Shown here piece after piece: positions 25,892 through 35,237 of a DNA stretch of 64,000 nt. The stretch is from Solwaraspora sp. WMMA2065 (GTDB lineage Bacteria; Actinomycetota; Actinomycetes; Mycobacteriales; Micromonosporaceae). Position numbers and translations under genes: made by a program. The DNA is taken from the NCBI RefSeq assembly GCF_030345075.1, contig NZ_CP128361.1, forward strand, positions 620,001-684,000, written 5' to 3'. Position 1 is the stretch's first letter, and each line of letters opens with the position of its first letter. The notes beneath the pieces are model-generated. The model did no database searches. It saw nothing but the letters and a program-made list of their open reading frames with translations, and was not told where the DNA came from.

Positions 25892-26744
25892 GTTCGACGC
25901 CCGCTGGGTGCTGCACCTACTGCTTGGCCTCGGCGGACTCATCATGGTCGTTCCGTTCGTCTGGATGATCCTGACGTCGCTCAAGAGCCGCGCCGACATC
26001 GCCGCCTACCCGCCACAACTGCTGCCGACCGAATGGGTGTGGAGCAACTACCAGGCAGCACTGGACTACGCCCCGTTCGGGACGTACTTCCGCAACAGCC
26101 TGCTGATCGCCATCGGGCACACGGTGATCAACCTGATGCTGGCAACGATGGCTGGCTACGCGCTGGCCCGGGTTTCGTTCCGGGGTCGGACCGTGCTGTT
26201 CATGGCCATCCTCGCGATGATGATGATCCCGACCTACACGAAGATCGTCCCGCAGTATCTGATCGCCAAGGGGATGCCGTTCTTCGGCGGCAACGACCAC
26301 CTCGGCCGGGGCGGCTACGGCTGGCTCGACTCGTGGTGGGTCCTGATCGTTCCGGGCGCGCTCACCCCGTTCGCGATCTTTCTGTTCCGGCAGTTCTACC
26401 TCTCTCTGCCCCGTGAGCTGGAGGAGGCCGCCCGAATAGATGGTATGGGGGAGTTCGGGATCTTCGCCCGGGTGATGACCCCGTTGGTGAAACCAGCCGT
26501 CGCGACGGTCGCCCTGGTTACCTTCGAGAACAGCTGGAACAACTTCCTCTGGCCGCTGCTGGTCACCACCCGCGACGACCTGCGGGTGATCCAGGTCGGT
26601 CTGGCGGCCTTTCAACAGGCCGAGCGGACCGAATGGTCCTACCTGATGGCCGGATCGACGCTGGCCACCGTACCGATGATCGTGCTGTTCCTGTTCGCCC
26701 AGCGGTACTTCGTGCAGGGCTTTGCCACCGCCGGAATCAAGTAA
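25881..26744 (+). CDS. Sugar ABC transporter permease (MalG type)
   Basis: A 287-aa second permease overlapping the first by 11 bases. The EAA loop is LEEAARIDGMGEFGIFARVMTPLVKPA, and the C-terminal RYFVQGFATAGIK is typical of MalG-like subunits. A Gly-rich insert (FFGGNDHLGRGGYGWLDSWW) lies between the third and fourth segments. It forms the pore with the preceding subunit. Confidence 0.93.
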   Translation: MKRKFDARWVLHLLLGLGGLIMVVPFVWMILTSLKSRADIAAYPPQLLPTEWVWSNYQAALDYAPFGTYFRNSLLIAIGHTVINLMLATMAGYALARVSFRGRTVLFMAILAMMMIPTYTKIVPQYLIAKGMPFFGGNDHLGRGGYGWLDSWWVLIVPGALTPFAIFLFRQFYLSLPRELEEAARIDGMGEFGIFARVMTPLVKPAVATVALVTFENSWNNFLWPLLVTTRDDLRVIQVGLAAFQQAERTEWSYLMAGSTLATVPMIVLFLFAQRYFVQGFATAGIK

Positions 26745-26756
26745 AGGGGTATCTCG

Positions 26757-27524
26757 ATGAATATCGATCTAGCTGGGCGTCGGGCCCTGGTCACGGGTGC
26801 CGGCCACGGTATCGGAGCCGCTATCGCCGTAGCACTCGCCCGGGCCGGTGCGGACGTGGCCGTCCACCACGGACACTCCGCCGGTCCGGCCGCCGAAGTG
26901 GCCTCGGCCATCGAGACGCTGGGTCGCAAGACTGTCGTCCGGCAGGCCGACCTCACCCGGACCAGCGAGGTGGCCGATCTTGTCGGGGAGGCCACCAGCT
27001 TTCTCGGCGGTCTGGAGATCCTGGTCTGCAACGCGGGTGGAATGGTCGGCCGCAGCCCGGTGGCGGAGATGACCGACGAGCACTACGCCCAGGTCGTTGA
27101 TCTCAACCTGGGTGCCACCTTCCGAACGGTGCGGGCCGCGATCCCGCACCTGCGGGCCGCCGGTACGGCGGGGCGGGTGATCACCATGTCGTCGTTGGCT
27201 GCGCACAACGGTGGCGGTGCCGGATCAGCGGTCTACGCGGCGGCGAAGGCGGGGGTGCGGGGCCTGACCAAGGGGCTCGCCAAGGAGTTGGCGACGACCG
27301 GGACCACGGTGAACGCGGTCGCCCCGGGATTCATCGGCGGCACCGCCTTCCACGAGACGTTCACCCCGGCACAGACTCAGGAAACGATCATCGCCGGGGT
27401 GCCGCTCGGTCGTGGCGGCCGGTCCGAGGACGTCGCCGGCGCAGTCGTGTGGCTCGCCTCCGAGTCGGCCTCCTACGTCACCGGGGCGACGATCGACATC
27501 GACGGTGGAGCCTGGTTCCGGTGA
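26757..27524 (+). CDS. SDR-family oxidoreductase, candidate DEH reductase
   Basis: A 255-aa classical short-chain dehydrogenase. It has the TGAGHGIG cofactor motif (13-20), CNAGG, and the catalytic YAAAK. The C-terminus (ASYVTGATIDIDGGAWF) is standard. In alginate pathways an SDR reduces the lyase product DEH to 2-keto-3-deoxygluconate, and the position between importer, lyases and a KDG-kinase-like gene fits that job. AAGGGG precedes the ATG. SDR is certain; the DEH role is inferred from context. Confidence 0.88.
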   Translation: MNIDLAGRRALVTGAGHGIGAAIAVALARAGADVAVHHGHSAGPAAEVASAIETLGRKTVVRQADLTRTSEVADLVGEATSFLGGLEILVCNAGGMVGRSPVAEMTDEHYAQVVDLNLGATFRTVRAAIPHLRAAGTAGRVITMSSLAAHNGGGAGSAVYAAAKAGVRGLTKGLAKELATTGTTVNAVAPGFIGGTAFHETFTPAQTQETIIAGVPLGRGGRSEDVAGAVVWLASESASYVTGATIDIDGGAWFR

Positions 27525-29095
27525 CCGTGCCGACGCCGACCCTGCGTCCGCCGGTACTCCCGCCCGAGCGGGGCGGTTGGTGGCACGCGTACGTCTGCCC
27601 CGCGCACGGCGTGGAACTCGATCACGACCGGCTGCTCGACGGTGAGTTCCCGGATGCCGGCGCGCGGTGCCGCCACGGCTGCCGGATCGACGATCCGTCG
27701 GTGCGGGGTGGTTGGACCGTCCTGGCGCATCAGGCGAGTGCCCGGCGCATCCGGTTGCTCGCCCGGTCACCCCGGGACGACGACCGCCGCACGGCTGTCG
27801 ACCTGCTGACCGCGTACGCCCGCCAGTACGCGGCACTCGGCGCGGCACCGCACGACGGAGCCGCCGGCTGGATGCTGCGTGGTCGGCTGTTCCATCAGGC
27901 GCTGACCGAGGCGATCTGGGCGGTGACCATCGGCCAGGCCGCCGCAGCGCTGCGGGCGGGCGGTGAACCACTGCCCATGGAGGTGAACGAGTTGCTCCAA
28001 GCCCTCGTCGAGGCGGCCGGGCAGGCCCGCCAAACGCTGGTCGACGCCGGCAAGTTCGAGTCCAACTACACCGCGTGGCTGATTGCCGCCGGCGCGGTCT
28101 GCTCGGGCCGCCCCGACTGGCTGACCGGTCGGCACGGGCTGTGTGACCACGTCTCGACGGCGATTCGTCCGGACGGGTGGGAGTGGGAGGCAGCCACCTA
28201 CTACCACGGCTTCGTCCTGCGGGCGTACCTGTTGACGCTGCAGTCACTGCCGCAGACTCCGGTGCCACCGCAGACGCAGAGCCGACTCGCCGCCATGGCC
28301 ACGGTGCTCGAGACCCTGGCCACCGACGGAGGTCTGCTACCAGCCCTGCACGACGGCCCGTACGACCGGCCACCGGCCCGGTACGAGCTGGACGAACTCC
28401 GGGAACTGCTGCCCCTGCTGGACCGGGGGCCGACGGAGCCGCAGCCGGTGACGATCTTTCCCGACGGGGGCTATGTGGTGCTGCGTGGATCGGGGCTGCA
28501 CGCTGTCGCCGACTTCGGCCCGCACGGTGGCCCGCACGGGCACCGCGACAAGCTGGCCCTGTACCTGTACGGTGCCGACACTCCCTGGCAGCCCGACCCG
28601 GGTCAGGTGCCGTACGGCCACCGTGGCTGGCGGCACCACTACGCCTCGACCGCCGCCCATCCCACCTTCGCAGTCGACGGGCTCGAGCAGGCGGAGTGCA
28701 CCGGGCATCTGATCGGGTACGACAGCAGCTCGGTCGCCATCGGCTGTGACACCGCGTATCCCGGGGTGACCGCCCGGCGCCACCTGACCCTGCGCGGCGG
28801 TGTGCTGGTCGACGAGCTGCGGGTGGAGACCGACCGGCCCCGCCGGATCAGCGCGCAGCTCAGACCGGATGTCGACCTGGCAATTCGGGCTACCGCCGAC
28901 CGCACCCTGGAAACGGTCTGGCCCGGCCGGCAGACCCTGCGCGGCCGGCACACCGTCTCGGTCGACGCCGATGTCGTCTGCCGCCCCGGACCCGGACCGG
29001 CGGACGACCCGCAGCGTGTCCGCCGCTGGGTCGACTGGACCGCGAACGACGCGACCACGGTGACGTTCCGATCGATCTACCGGATGGAGAGCTGA
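27521..29095 (+). CDS. Heparinase II/III-family protein, candidate oligouronide lyase
   Basis: A 524-aa cytoplasmic protein without signal peptide. An alpha/alpha-barrel-like part (about 70-290) is followed by a beta-sandwich with VLRGSGLHAVADFGPHGGPHGHRDKLALYLYG, matching the heparinase II/III signature with its His cluster. The N-terminus WWHAYVCPAHGVEL with a CRHGC pair may bind a metal. Translation begins at GTG 27521, overlapping the SDR stop by four bases. Probably releases monomer units from imported unsaturated oligouronides; which bond is cut is unknown. Confidence 0.85.
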   Translation: MTVPTPTLRPPVLPPERGGWWHAYVCPAHGVELDHDRLLDGEFPDAGARCRHGCRIDDPSVRGGWTVLAHQASARRIRLLARSPRDDDRRTAVDLLTAYARQYAALGAAPHDGAAGWMLRGRLFHQALTEAIWAVTIGQAAAALRAGGEPLPMEVNELLQALVEAAGQARQTLVDAGKFESNYTAWLIAAGAVCSGRPDWLTGRHGLCDHVSTAIRPDGWEWEAATYYHGFVLRAYLLTLQSLPQTPVPPQTQSRLAAMATVLETLATDGGLLPALHDGPYDRPPARYELDELRELLPLLDRGPTEPQPVTIFPDGGYVVLRGSGLHAVADFGPHGGPHGHRDKLALYLYGADTPWQPDPGQVPYGHRGWRHHYASTAAHPTFAVDGLEQAECTGHLIGYDSSSVAIGCDTAYPGVTARRHLTLRGGVLVDELRVETDRPRRISAQLRPDVDLAIRATADRTLETVWPGRQTLRGRHTVSVDADVVCRPGPGPADDPQRVRRWVDWTANDATTVTFRSIYRMES

Positions 29096-31146
29096 TGCAA
29101 CCCCTGCTCATCGGTGACCGCCTCGGGCAACTGCGCGCGGCGCTCACCACCACCCACGCCGCCCAGTGGCGGCGGCTGTACGAGCAATGCGCCTGGTACC
29201 GCGGACAGAGTCCGCCCGCCGAGCATCCGACCGCGAGCATCACCTACCTCGGCCCGGCCGCGATGAACCTGGCCCTCGCCTACCGCCTCACCGGCCAGCC
29301 CGGCTACCTGCTCGAAGCCCGCCGCTGGATCGGTACCGCCGTGTCCTACCCGCACTGGGGCAAGGCGAAGATGCCCGACCACGACCTCGACGCGGGTTGG
29401 CTGCTGCACGGGCTGTCCCTGGCGTACTCCTGGCTGCGCGACGACCTGCCCGACGACGAGGCGGCGGCGCTGCGGGCGAAGCTCGCTCTGCAGGGTGAGC
29501 GCCTGTACGCCTTCGCCGTCGAGACCGAAGGCTCCTGGTGGTCGTCGAGCTACTGGCAGAACCACAACTGGATCTGCTACGCCGGTCTGGCCGCCGCCGG
29601 ATACGTCCTCGACGAACCACGATGGAGCGACCGGGCACGGGAGAACCTCGCGACGGTGCTGGACCTGATGCCGGGCGACGGATCGGACTCCGAGGGTGTC
29701 GTCTACTGGCGGTACGGCGTGCCCTGGCTGGCCATCCACGTCGACCTGCTGCAACACGCTGAAGGCATCGACTGGTGGCGGCGCGGCGACTTTCTGAGTC
29801 GCACCTTCGAATGGCGGCTGCACCAGTGCGCCCCCGGCTTCGAGGAGAACATCGACCACGGGGACTGCCACGACCGCCGGTCCGGGCACAGCGTCGCGCT
29901 CTACTACAAGCTCGCCGCCGCGTACCGCGACGGCCGCGCCCGCTGGCTCGCCGACCACGTCGCCGATCGGCACTTCTGGCGGGAGGCGTACGCCTCCGGC
30001 GTCAGACCGGGCGTGATGCCGGAGGCCGGCTACGAACTGCTCTGGTACGACCCGCAGGTGCCGGCCGTGGAACCCGCCGACACGGTGCCGACCTCCGCTC
30101 ATTTTCCCGACCTCGGACAGGTGACCGCCCGTACCAGCTGGCAGTCGGGCGCGGCCTTCGTCAGCTTCAAGGCGGCCCCCGGCGGGGGACACACCGCATG
30201 GGACACCGCCGAGCGGTTCCGCCGGGACAAGGGCTGGCAGACCCTCAACGCCGGTCACCACCACCCCGACGCCGGGGCGTTCGTGTTCGGCGCGCACGGC
30301 GAGTTCCTCGCCGTCGACGACGGGTACTGCAACCGTAAGCGGGCCGCCTACCACAACCTCGTCCTGGTCGACGGGCAGGGTTGGGCCGGCGAGGACCGCT
30401 ACCAGGTCTACCAGGACCTGCCCCACGAGCGCCAGGCCCGCCTGCGGGACGTGCTCACCGGGGACGGGCTGGTGCACGCGACGGCCGAGTCTGCCGCGAT
30501 GTTCGATCCGGCGCTCGGCGTCCGGCGCGTCGACCGGACACTTGTCTTCACCCCGGCCGGCCGGCTGGTCGTGCTCGACCTCCTCGCCGCCGACCAGCCA
30601 CGCGAGTGGACCTTTCTGCTGCATTCGGACTGGCCGGCCGAGCTCGTCGGCGGCGACATCGTGCTCCGGTCCGGACCGGCGCAGGCGTACGTCCGCCAGG
30701 TCGTCCCGGACGCCGCCACCGTCAGTCAGGCGACGACGGAGATCGAGGCCAACCCCACCGGCAGTACGCCGAGTCTGCGGATCGTCCGCACCCTGCACAC
30801 CGTTCGGGTCCAGGTGGCGCCGGTCGTCCGTACCCGGATCCTCACCAGCGTCGAACCGACCTGCGCGCTGGCCCCGCGCGCGGCCGTCGCCGAGCCGGTG
30901 GGCTGTGTCGAAGGAGTCGGGGTGCGGTTCGGGACCGACGGCGAGACGGTGCTGCTGGCGCCGGCCGACCGTCGGATCGACGGCGCCGACGTGCGGGCCG
31001 CCGCCGCCGCGGTGATCCTGTTGCCTGGCTCCGCCGACCGCCCGGCACAGGTGGGGGTGGTCGCGGCGACCCACGTGGACGTCGCTGGTCGCGATCTGGT
31101 ACGCAGCGACGAACCGGTGACCGGGGTGCTGCCGTGGCCGGCCTGA
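29095..31146 (+). CDS. Heparinase II/III-family exo-lyase, PL15-like
   Basis: A 683-aa protein without signal peptide. The barrel part contains the active-site-like SYWQNHNWICYAGLA and GDGSDSEGVVYWRYGVPWL; the beta-sheet part has NAGHHHPDAGAFVFGAHGEFLAVDDGY. This resembles exolytic oligoalginate lyases of PL15, though PL12/PL17-like activity cannot be excluded. The ATG overlaps the upstream stop by one base. With the neighbouring heparinase-type protein the operon has two intracellular lyases, perhaps with different preferences for M- and G-ended oligomers. Confidence 0.85.
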   Translation: MQPLLIGDRLGQLRAALTTTHAAQWRRLYEQCAWYRGQSPPAEHPTASITYLGPAAMNLALAYRLTGQPGYLLEARRWIGTAVSYPHWGKAKMPDHDLDAGWLLHGLSLAYSWLRDDLPDDEAAALRAKLALQGERLYAFAVETEGSWWSSSYWQNHNWICYAGLAAAGYVLDEPRWSDRARENLATVLDLMPGDGSDSEGVVYWRYGVPWLAIHVDLLQHAEGIDWWRRGDFLSRTFEWRLHQCAPGFEENIDHGDCHDRRSGHSVALYYKLAAAYRDGRARWLADHVADRHFWREAYASGVRPGVMPEAGYELLWYDPQVPAVEPADTVPTSAHFPDLGQVTARTSWQSGAAFVSFKAAPGGGHTAWDTAERFRRDKGWQTLNAGHHHPDAGAFVFGAHGEFLAVDDGYCNRKRAAYHNLVLVDGQGWAGEDRYQVYQDLPHERQARLRDVLTGDGLVHATAESAAMFDPALGVRRVDRTLVFTPAGRLVVLDLLAADQPREWTFLLHSDWPAELVGGDIVLRSGPAQAYVRQVVPDAATVSQATTEIEANPTGSTPSLRIVRTLHTVRVQVAPVVRTRILTSVEPTCALAPRAAVAEPVGCVEGVGVRFGTDGETVLLAPADRRIDGADVRAAAAAVILLPGSADRPAQVGVVAATHVDVAGRDLVRSDEPVTGVLPWPA

Positions 31147-31895
31147 GCGCCGCGCCGTCCGCCACCGGACGGGGGACGGCCCGGCGCCGAAGCGAGGTGG
31201 CGGCCGTCCAAGGTGGCTGGGCGGCCACCACGTTGCGGGTGCTGGAGTTCGGCGCCTACCCGGCGCTGGCGGGCTGTGCCCTGCTCCTGTTGAGTCTGGG
31301 CGTCGTCACCTGGCTTGCGGCGCTGGCCGCCACGGCACACGCGCTGCAGCAGTGGCGTACGGATGGACGGGCCCGGCCGTTCGTCGGTGCGCTGGCCATG
31401 TTCGGGCACTACTGGCGGCGGCTGTGGCGGCACTCGATCCTGCCCACGGTTGCCGCTGCGCTGTTGGCGGCCAACATCGTCTTCCTGGCCACCCGTTCAG
31501 GTGCCTACGCCGCAGCCCTGCTGGCCCTGCAGATCGGGCTGATCCTGGCACTGGTGCCGTACCACCTGGCACTGGCCGTCACCGCCGCCGGTGACCCCGA
31601 CGGGGAAGCCGGACGCTGGGGACGTGCCGCGCTGCTGTTCGCCTTCGCCGCTCCCCGACGTGGGTTGGCCCTGCTCGCGGCTGCTGTCGCGGTGCCGCTC
31701 GTCACCGCGCCGCTCGCCTTCGGGCCGTTGCTGCTCGGTGCCACTCTGCCGCTGCTACTCGGCCTGCGGCTCGCGGACAGCACACGACGACGAGGCACCG
31801 TCACGGCGTGGGTCGGTACGACCGGCGACCGGTCCGATGCGGCTGTCGCGCGGGCGACGGAGCGTAACGGCAGACCCAGGGAGCGGGTTCGATGA
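31134..31895 (+). CDS. DUF624-family membrane protein
   Basis: A 253-aa membrane protein with about five hydrophobic segments and a soluble loop containing HALQQWRTDGRARPFVGALAMFGHYWRRLWRHS, as in DUF624/YesV-like proteins that accompany polysaccharide ABC importers. The start is GTG at 31134, 13 bases inside the preceding gene, or GTG at 31197. A second DUF624 protein ends the other glycan operon at 50476. The family's role is not established; an accessory importer subunit is likely. Confidence 0.75.
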   Translation: MAGLSAAPSATGRGTARRRSEVAAVQGGWAATTLRVLEFGAYPALAGCALLLLSLGVVTWLAALAATAHALQQWRTDGRARPFVGALAMFGHYWRRLWRHSILPTVAAALLAANIVFLATRSGAYAAALLALQIGLILALVPYHLALAVTAAGDPDGEAGRWGRAALLFAFAAPRRGLALLAAAVAVPLVTAPLAFGPLLLGATLPLLLGLRLADSTRRRGTVTAWVGTTGDRSDAAVARATERNGRPRERVR

Positions 31896-33022
31896 CCCTG
31901 ACGATCCGTCCCGCCGCCGAGTGTCAGTTCGATCTGGTCTCTCTCGGTGAGGTGATGCTTCGTCTCGATCCCGGTGCGGGCCGGGTGACCGCACGCACCT
32001 TCGCCGTCTCGGAGGGCGGTGGCGAGTACAACGTCGCACGTGGGCTACGCCGGGCCTTCGGCCTGCGGACTGCCGTCGTCACTGCTCTGGCCGACAACGA
32101 GATCGGCCGGCTCGTCGAGGACCTGGTACGTCAAGGGGGAGTGGACACCTCGTTGATCCGGTGGGTGCCCTACGACGGAGTCGGCCGTACCGTCCGTAAC
32201 GGGCTCAACTTCACCGAACGTGGCGAGGGTGTGCGCGCCGCGGTTGGCACCTCGGACCGCGGCCACACTGCGGTCAGTCAACTCGGCTCCGACCAGATCG
32301 ACTGGGACCACCTGTTCGGCACCCTCGGGGTCCGTTGGCTGCACACCGGTGGCATTTACGCGGGCCTGTCCGGTGCCGCCGCTGAGACCGCATCCACCGC
32401 CACCGCCGCCGCCCGCCGGCACGGCACAGTTGTCTCGTACGACCTGAACTACCGGTCGAGCCTGTGGCGCGACATCGGCGGCCAGGACCGGGCCCGACTC
32501 GTCAACCACCGCATCGCCCGGACGGTCGACGTGCTGATCGGCAACGATGAACACTTCCGTACCGTTCTCGGCGCCGGCCGATCGGACTCCGGCGTGGACC
32601 ATTGCGAAGGCCGGTGGGAGGTGCCCGGCGACCGGGTCCGTCCCGACCTGGGCGATGTCCAGACGTCGCTGGAGCAGGTAGCCCGGAGCTACCCCGATCT
32701 GTCGATCGTGGCGGCGACGTTGCGCACCGTGCGGTCCGCCTCGGTCAACGACTGGGGGGCCGTCGCCTGGTCCGCTGACGCCGGCCCCGTCGCAGCCCGG
32801 TACCGACCGGGTCTGGAGCTTCTGGACCGGGTCGGCGGCGGCGACGGCTTCGCCGCTGGCCTTGTCTACGGCCTGCTGCGGCTCGGCGACCTGCGCATCG
32901 GTGTCGAGCTCGGTGCGGCGTACGGCGCGTTGGCGATGACCACGCCGGGGGACGCATCGATGGCCGCTCTGGCGGAGGTCGAGGCATTGGCCGCCGGATC
33001 CAACGCCCGGGCACTCCGCTGA
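31892..33022 (+). CDS. PfkB-family kinase, candidate 2-keto-3-deoxygluconate kinase
   Basis: A 376-aa PfkB/ribokinase-fold protein. It has LGEVMLRLDPG, GGGEYNVARGLRRAFG and YDLNYRSSLW, all as in KDG kinases. The second PfkB signature reads LDRVGGGDGFAAGLVYGLL, where GAGDAF is usual; the catalytic Asp is kept. Length is slightly above the usual 310-350 because of an insert around 225-260 rich in charged residues. It would make KDPG from the SDR product. No KDPG aldolase is present in the window. Confidence 0.87.
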   Translation: MTLTIRPAAECQFDLVSLGEVMLRLDPGAGRVTARTFAVSEGGGEYNVARGLRRAFGLRTAVVTALADNEIGRLVEDLVRQGGVDTSLIRWVPYDGVGRTVRNGLNFTERGEGVRAAVGTSDRGHTAVSQLGSDQIDWDHLFGTLGVRWLHTGGIYAGLSGAAAETASTATAAARRHGTVVSYDLNYRSSLWRDIGGQDRARLVNHRIARTVDVLIGNDEHFRTVLGAGRSDSGVDHCEGRWEVPGDRVRPDLGDVQTSLEQVARSYPDLSIVAATLRTVRSASVNDWGAVAWSADAGPVAARYRPGLELLDRVGGGDGFAAGLVYGLLRLGDLRIGVELGAAYGALAMTTPGDASMAALAEVEALAAGSNARALR

Positions 33023-33066
33023 GTACCACCCGTCGTACGAGTGTCGTCCCAGGGCGAGGGCAGCCG

Positions 33067-34290
33067 GTGTCCTCCTCGGGGGACGCGCCGGCCGGCCGCC
33101 GGCGCATGCGGTGGTCGTCCGGCCTGCGGATCATGGTCGCCGACACGTTCCTCATGGGGCTCGGCTTCTACGCCCTGGTCCCGCTGCTGGCGTACCACCT
33201 CCTGAACGACCTGGGGCTCAGCATCGCGCTCACCGGGTTGCTCGCCGGGGTACGGTCGGCCAGTCAGCAGGGCATGATGCTCTGGTCGGGGATGCTGGCC
33301 GACCGGTTCGGTCACCGTCGGGCGATCTGCGTGGGTGTGCTGCTGCGTGCCGCCGGCTTCGCCGCGTTCGGTGTCGTGGACGCCGTACCCGGACTTGCGG
33401 TCGCCTCGGTCCTGGCCGGCCTGGGCGGATCCCTCTTTCACCCGGCCAGCTATGCCCTGTACGCCGAGCTGACACCGGCGCCGTTGCGTACCCGTGCCTA
33501 CGCCGTGCGGGAGATGGCCAGTAACGCGTCCTTCGTCCTCGGGCCCGCACTCGGTGGCCTCCTCGCGGCCACCAACTTCCCGGCACTGTGCATCGTCGCG
33601 TCCAGCCTGTTTCTGCTCGCCGGTGCGATCACCTGGATCGGACTGCGACCCGACCCTCCTACCGCCGAAACGTCGGTACGGATGTCCTCCCTGCACCGGT
33701 TGCGGACCGTTGCCCGAGATCGCGGGTTTCGACGGTTCGTTGTGGTCAGTGCCTTCGCATGGGCGCTGTTCAGTCAGCTCTACCTCGCCGTGCCGGTGCG
33801 GGTCGGGCAGGTTCTGCCGGGAGCGACGTCGCTGGGCCTGGTCTACACCGTCGCGGCGGTCGTCATGGTCGTGGCGACCGTCCCGTCGACCCGCCTTGCC
33901 GAGCGGTATCTGACGACGGGCCGGACGCTCGCCGTGGCCACGGTCATGCTCTCTGCCGGTCTGTTGCTGCTGGGTGTGCTGCCGGGACCGGCTGGAGTGG
34001 TCACCGGTGTCGTCGTCTTCACGCTCGGGCAGGTCCTGCTGCTACCGACGGTCAACGGCACCGTTTCGCGGCTGGCCCCGCCGGGCGCGGTCGCGTCGTA
34101 CTTCGGTGCGAACGGACTGGTGCTCTCCCTCGGTGGACTGATCGGCAACCTGGGCGGCGGGTGGCTGCTCGACCTCGGCGACGACACCGTGAACTGGCTA
34201 CCGTGGACGGTGTTCGGCGGCTGGGGCGCGGCGGCTGCGGTCGCTTACCTGTTGGTGCTCCGACCGTCGACACCAGTCAGGAGCGATTGA
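33067..34290 (+). CDS. MFS transporter
   Basis: A 407-aa major facilitator protein with twelve hydrophobic segments. The loop GMLADRFGHRRAICVG after TM2 is the MFS signature. It starts with GTG at 33067, 44 bp after the kinase gene on the same strand, so it may be the last gene of the uronate operon. Its substrate could be a monomeric uronate or keto-acid; efflux of an inhibitor is an alternative. Confidence 0.88.
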   Translation: MSSSGDAPAGRRRMRWSSGLRIMVADTFLMGLGFYALVPLLAYHLLNDLGLSIALTGLLAGVRSASQQGMMLWSGMLADRFGHRRAICVGVLLRAAGFAAFGVVDAVPGLAVASVLAGLGGSLFHPASYALYAELTPAPLRTRAYAVREMASNASFVLGPALGGLLAATNFPALCIVASSLFLLAGAITWIGLRPDPPTAETSVRMSSLHRLRTVARDRGFRRFVVVSAFAWALFSQLYLAVPVRVGQVLPGATSLGLVYTVAAVVMVVATVPSTRLAERYLTTGRTLAVATVMLSAGLLLLGVLPGPAGVVTGVVVFTLGQVLLLPTVNGTVSRLAPPGAVASYFGANGLVLSLGGLIGNLGGGWLLDLGDDTVNWLPWTVFGGWGAAAAVAYLLVLRPSTPVRSD

Positions 34291-34373
34291 GCGTCGATGC
34301 GGCGGCCCACCTGGCCGGCCGCACCGGCGCTCCTGCACCCCGACGGTCCGGACCGGGTGCAGCCGTACGCTGA

Positions 34374-34745
34374 CTAGTACTTCGGGCTGGGACCGAAGCG
34401 GTTCGGGCCGGGGGTGCCGTCCTGCACGGTGAAGATCAGCATCACGAGGGGGCCGATAAGCGGGATCGGCGAGATCAGCACCCACCAGCCGGATCGTTCG
34501 GTGTCGTGCAGGCGGCGGACGGCGACCGCCAGCGAGGGCAGTGCGAGCGCGAGGAGGGCAACCACATAGAGAATGCCGAGGTTGCCTCCGTCCAAACCGG
34601 TCCCCAGCAGGAGGTCGAGGATCGACCCCACGATGGCGACGGCGGTCGAGAACAGGACGAACCACCAGTACTCGGCGCGGCGAGCCCGGCCGCTGAACCC
34701 TACGTACCGGGTCAGGGCCGAACGGACAGCTTCGGTGAACGACAT
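34374..34745 (-). CDS. DUF805 membrane protein
   Basis: A 123-aa protein. MSFTEAVRSALTRYVGFSGRARRAEYWWFVLF is the DUF805 N-terminus; three or four hydrophobic segments follow, with AVRRLHDTERSGWWVLI before the last. The C-terminus is GPNRFGPSP. Function unknown; members are small inner-membrane proteins found across bacteria. Convergent with the MFS gene. Confidence 0.9.
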   Translation of the reverse strand: MSFTEAVRSALTRYVGFSGRARRAEYWWFVLFSTAVAIVGSILDLLLGTGLDGGNLGILYVVALLALALPSLAVAVRRLHDTERSGWWVLISPIPLIGPLVMLIFTVQDGTPGPNRFGPSPKY

Positions 34746-34998
34746 GACGTTACTCCAGCATTGTGGACATACGAGCAGCGGTGCGGCATCAGGGTACGCG
34801 AGCGTCCGCCGCGCTCTGGCGTCTGATCCGTCAAACCCTGTCCGGGATGATCTCCCCGCACATCGAGCCCTCGGTCCCTTCGGTCGCAGCGTCGATCTCG
34901 AAGGTGTTCACCTGGATGCTGGGAACACCGCCTCGCCGTCTGCTGGTGCTGATAGCTTGTCCACCTTCTCCGTACTCCGCTGTACCAAACGTTCTTGC

Positions 34999-35106
34999 AC
35001 GGCGGGCCGTTTGCTGGTCGACACCGCCCGGGTCGCGTCCGCCGAGGTCGCCCGGTGCGCACCGCCGGCTGCCGGGGTGGCCGCGACGCTCAGGCCGACC
35101 CGGTGA
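34999..35106 (+). pseudogene. 3' remnant of an XRE/TPR cassette gene
   Basis: Thirty-five codons (TAGRLLVDTARVASAEVARCAPP...) ending in TGA match the C-terminus of the intact gene at 39067-40317 with an internal gap of about 15 codons. The match continues past the stop (TGTTGCACTC in both), so this is a copy of the locus, not chance similarity. Everything upstream of it is lost. Confidence 0.75.
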
Positions 35107-35237
35107 GGTTGTTGCACTCCGGGGCAAACCCGAGGTGCTTCCGAGGACGTGATGCCACAGGTGCATCTCGATGCATCTCTGGCATCAAGCTTAGCTGGTA
35201 CCCCGACCCGGTGAGGTGACACTGCATCCACCGGCTG

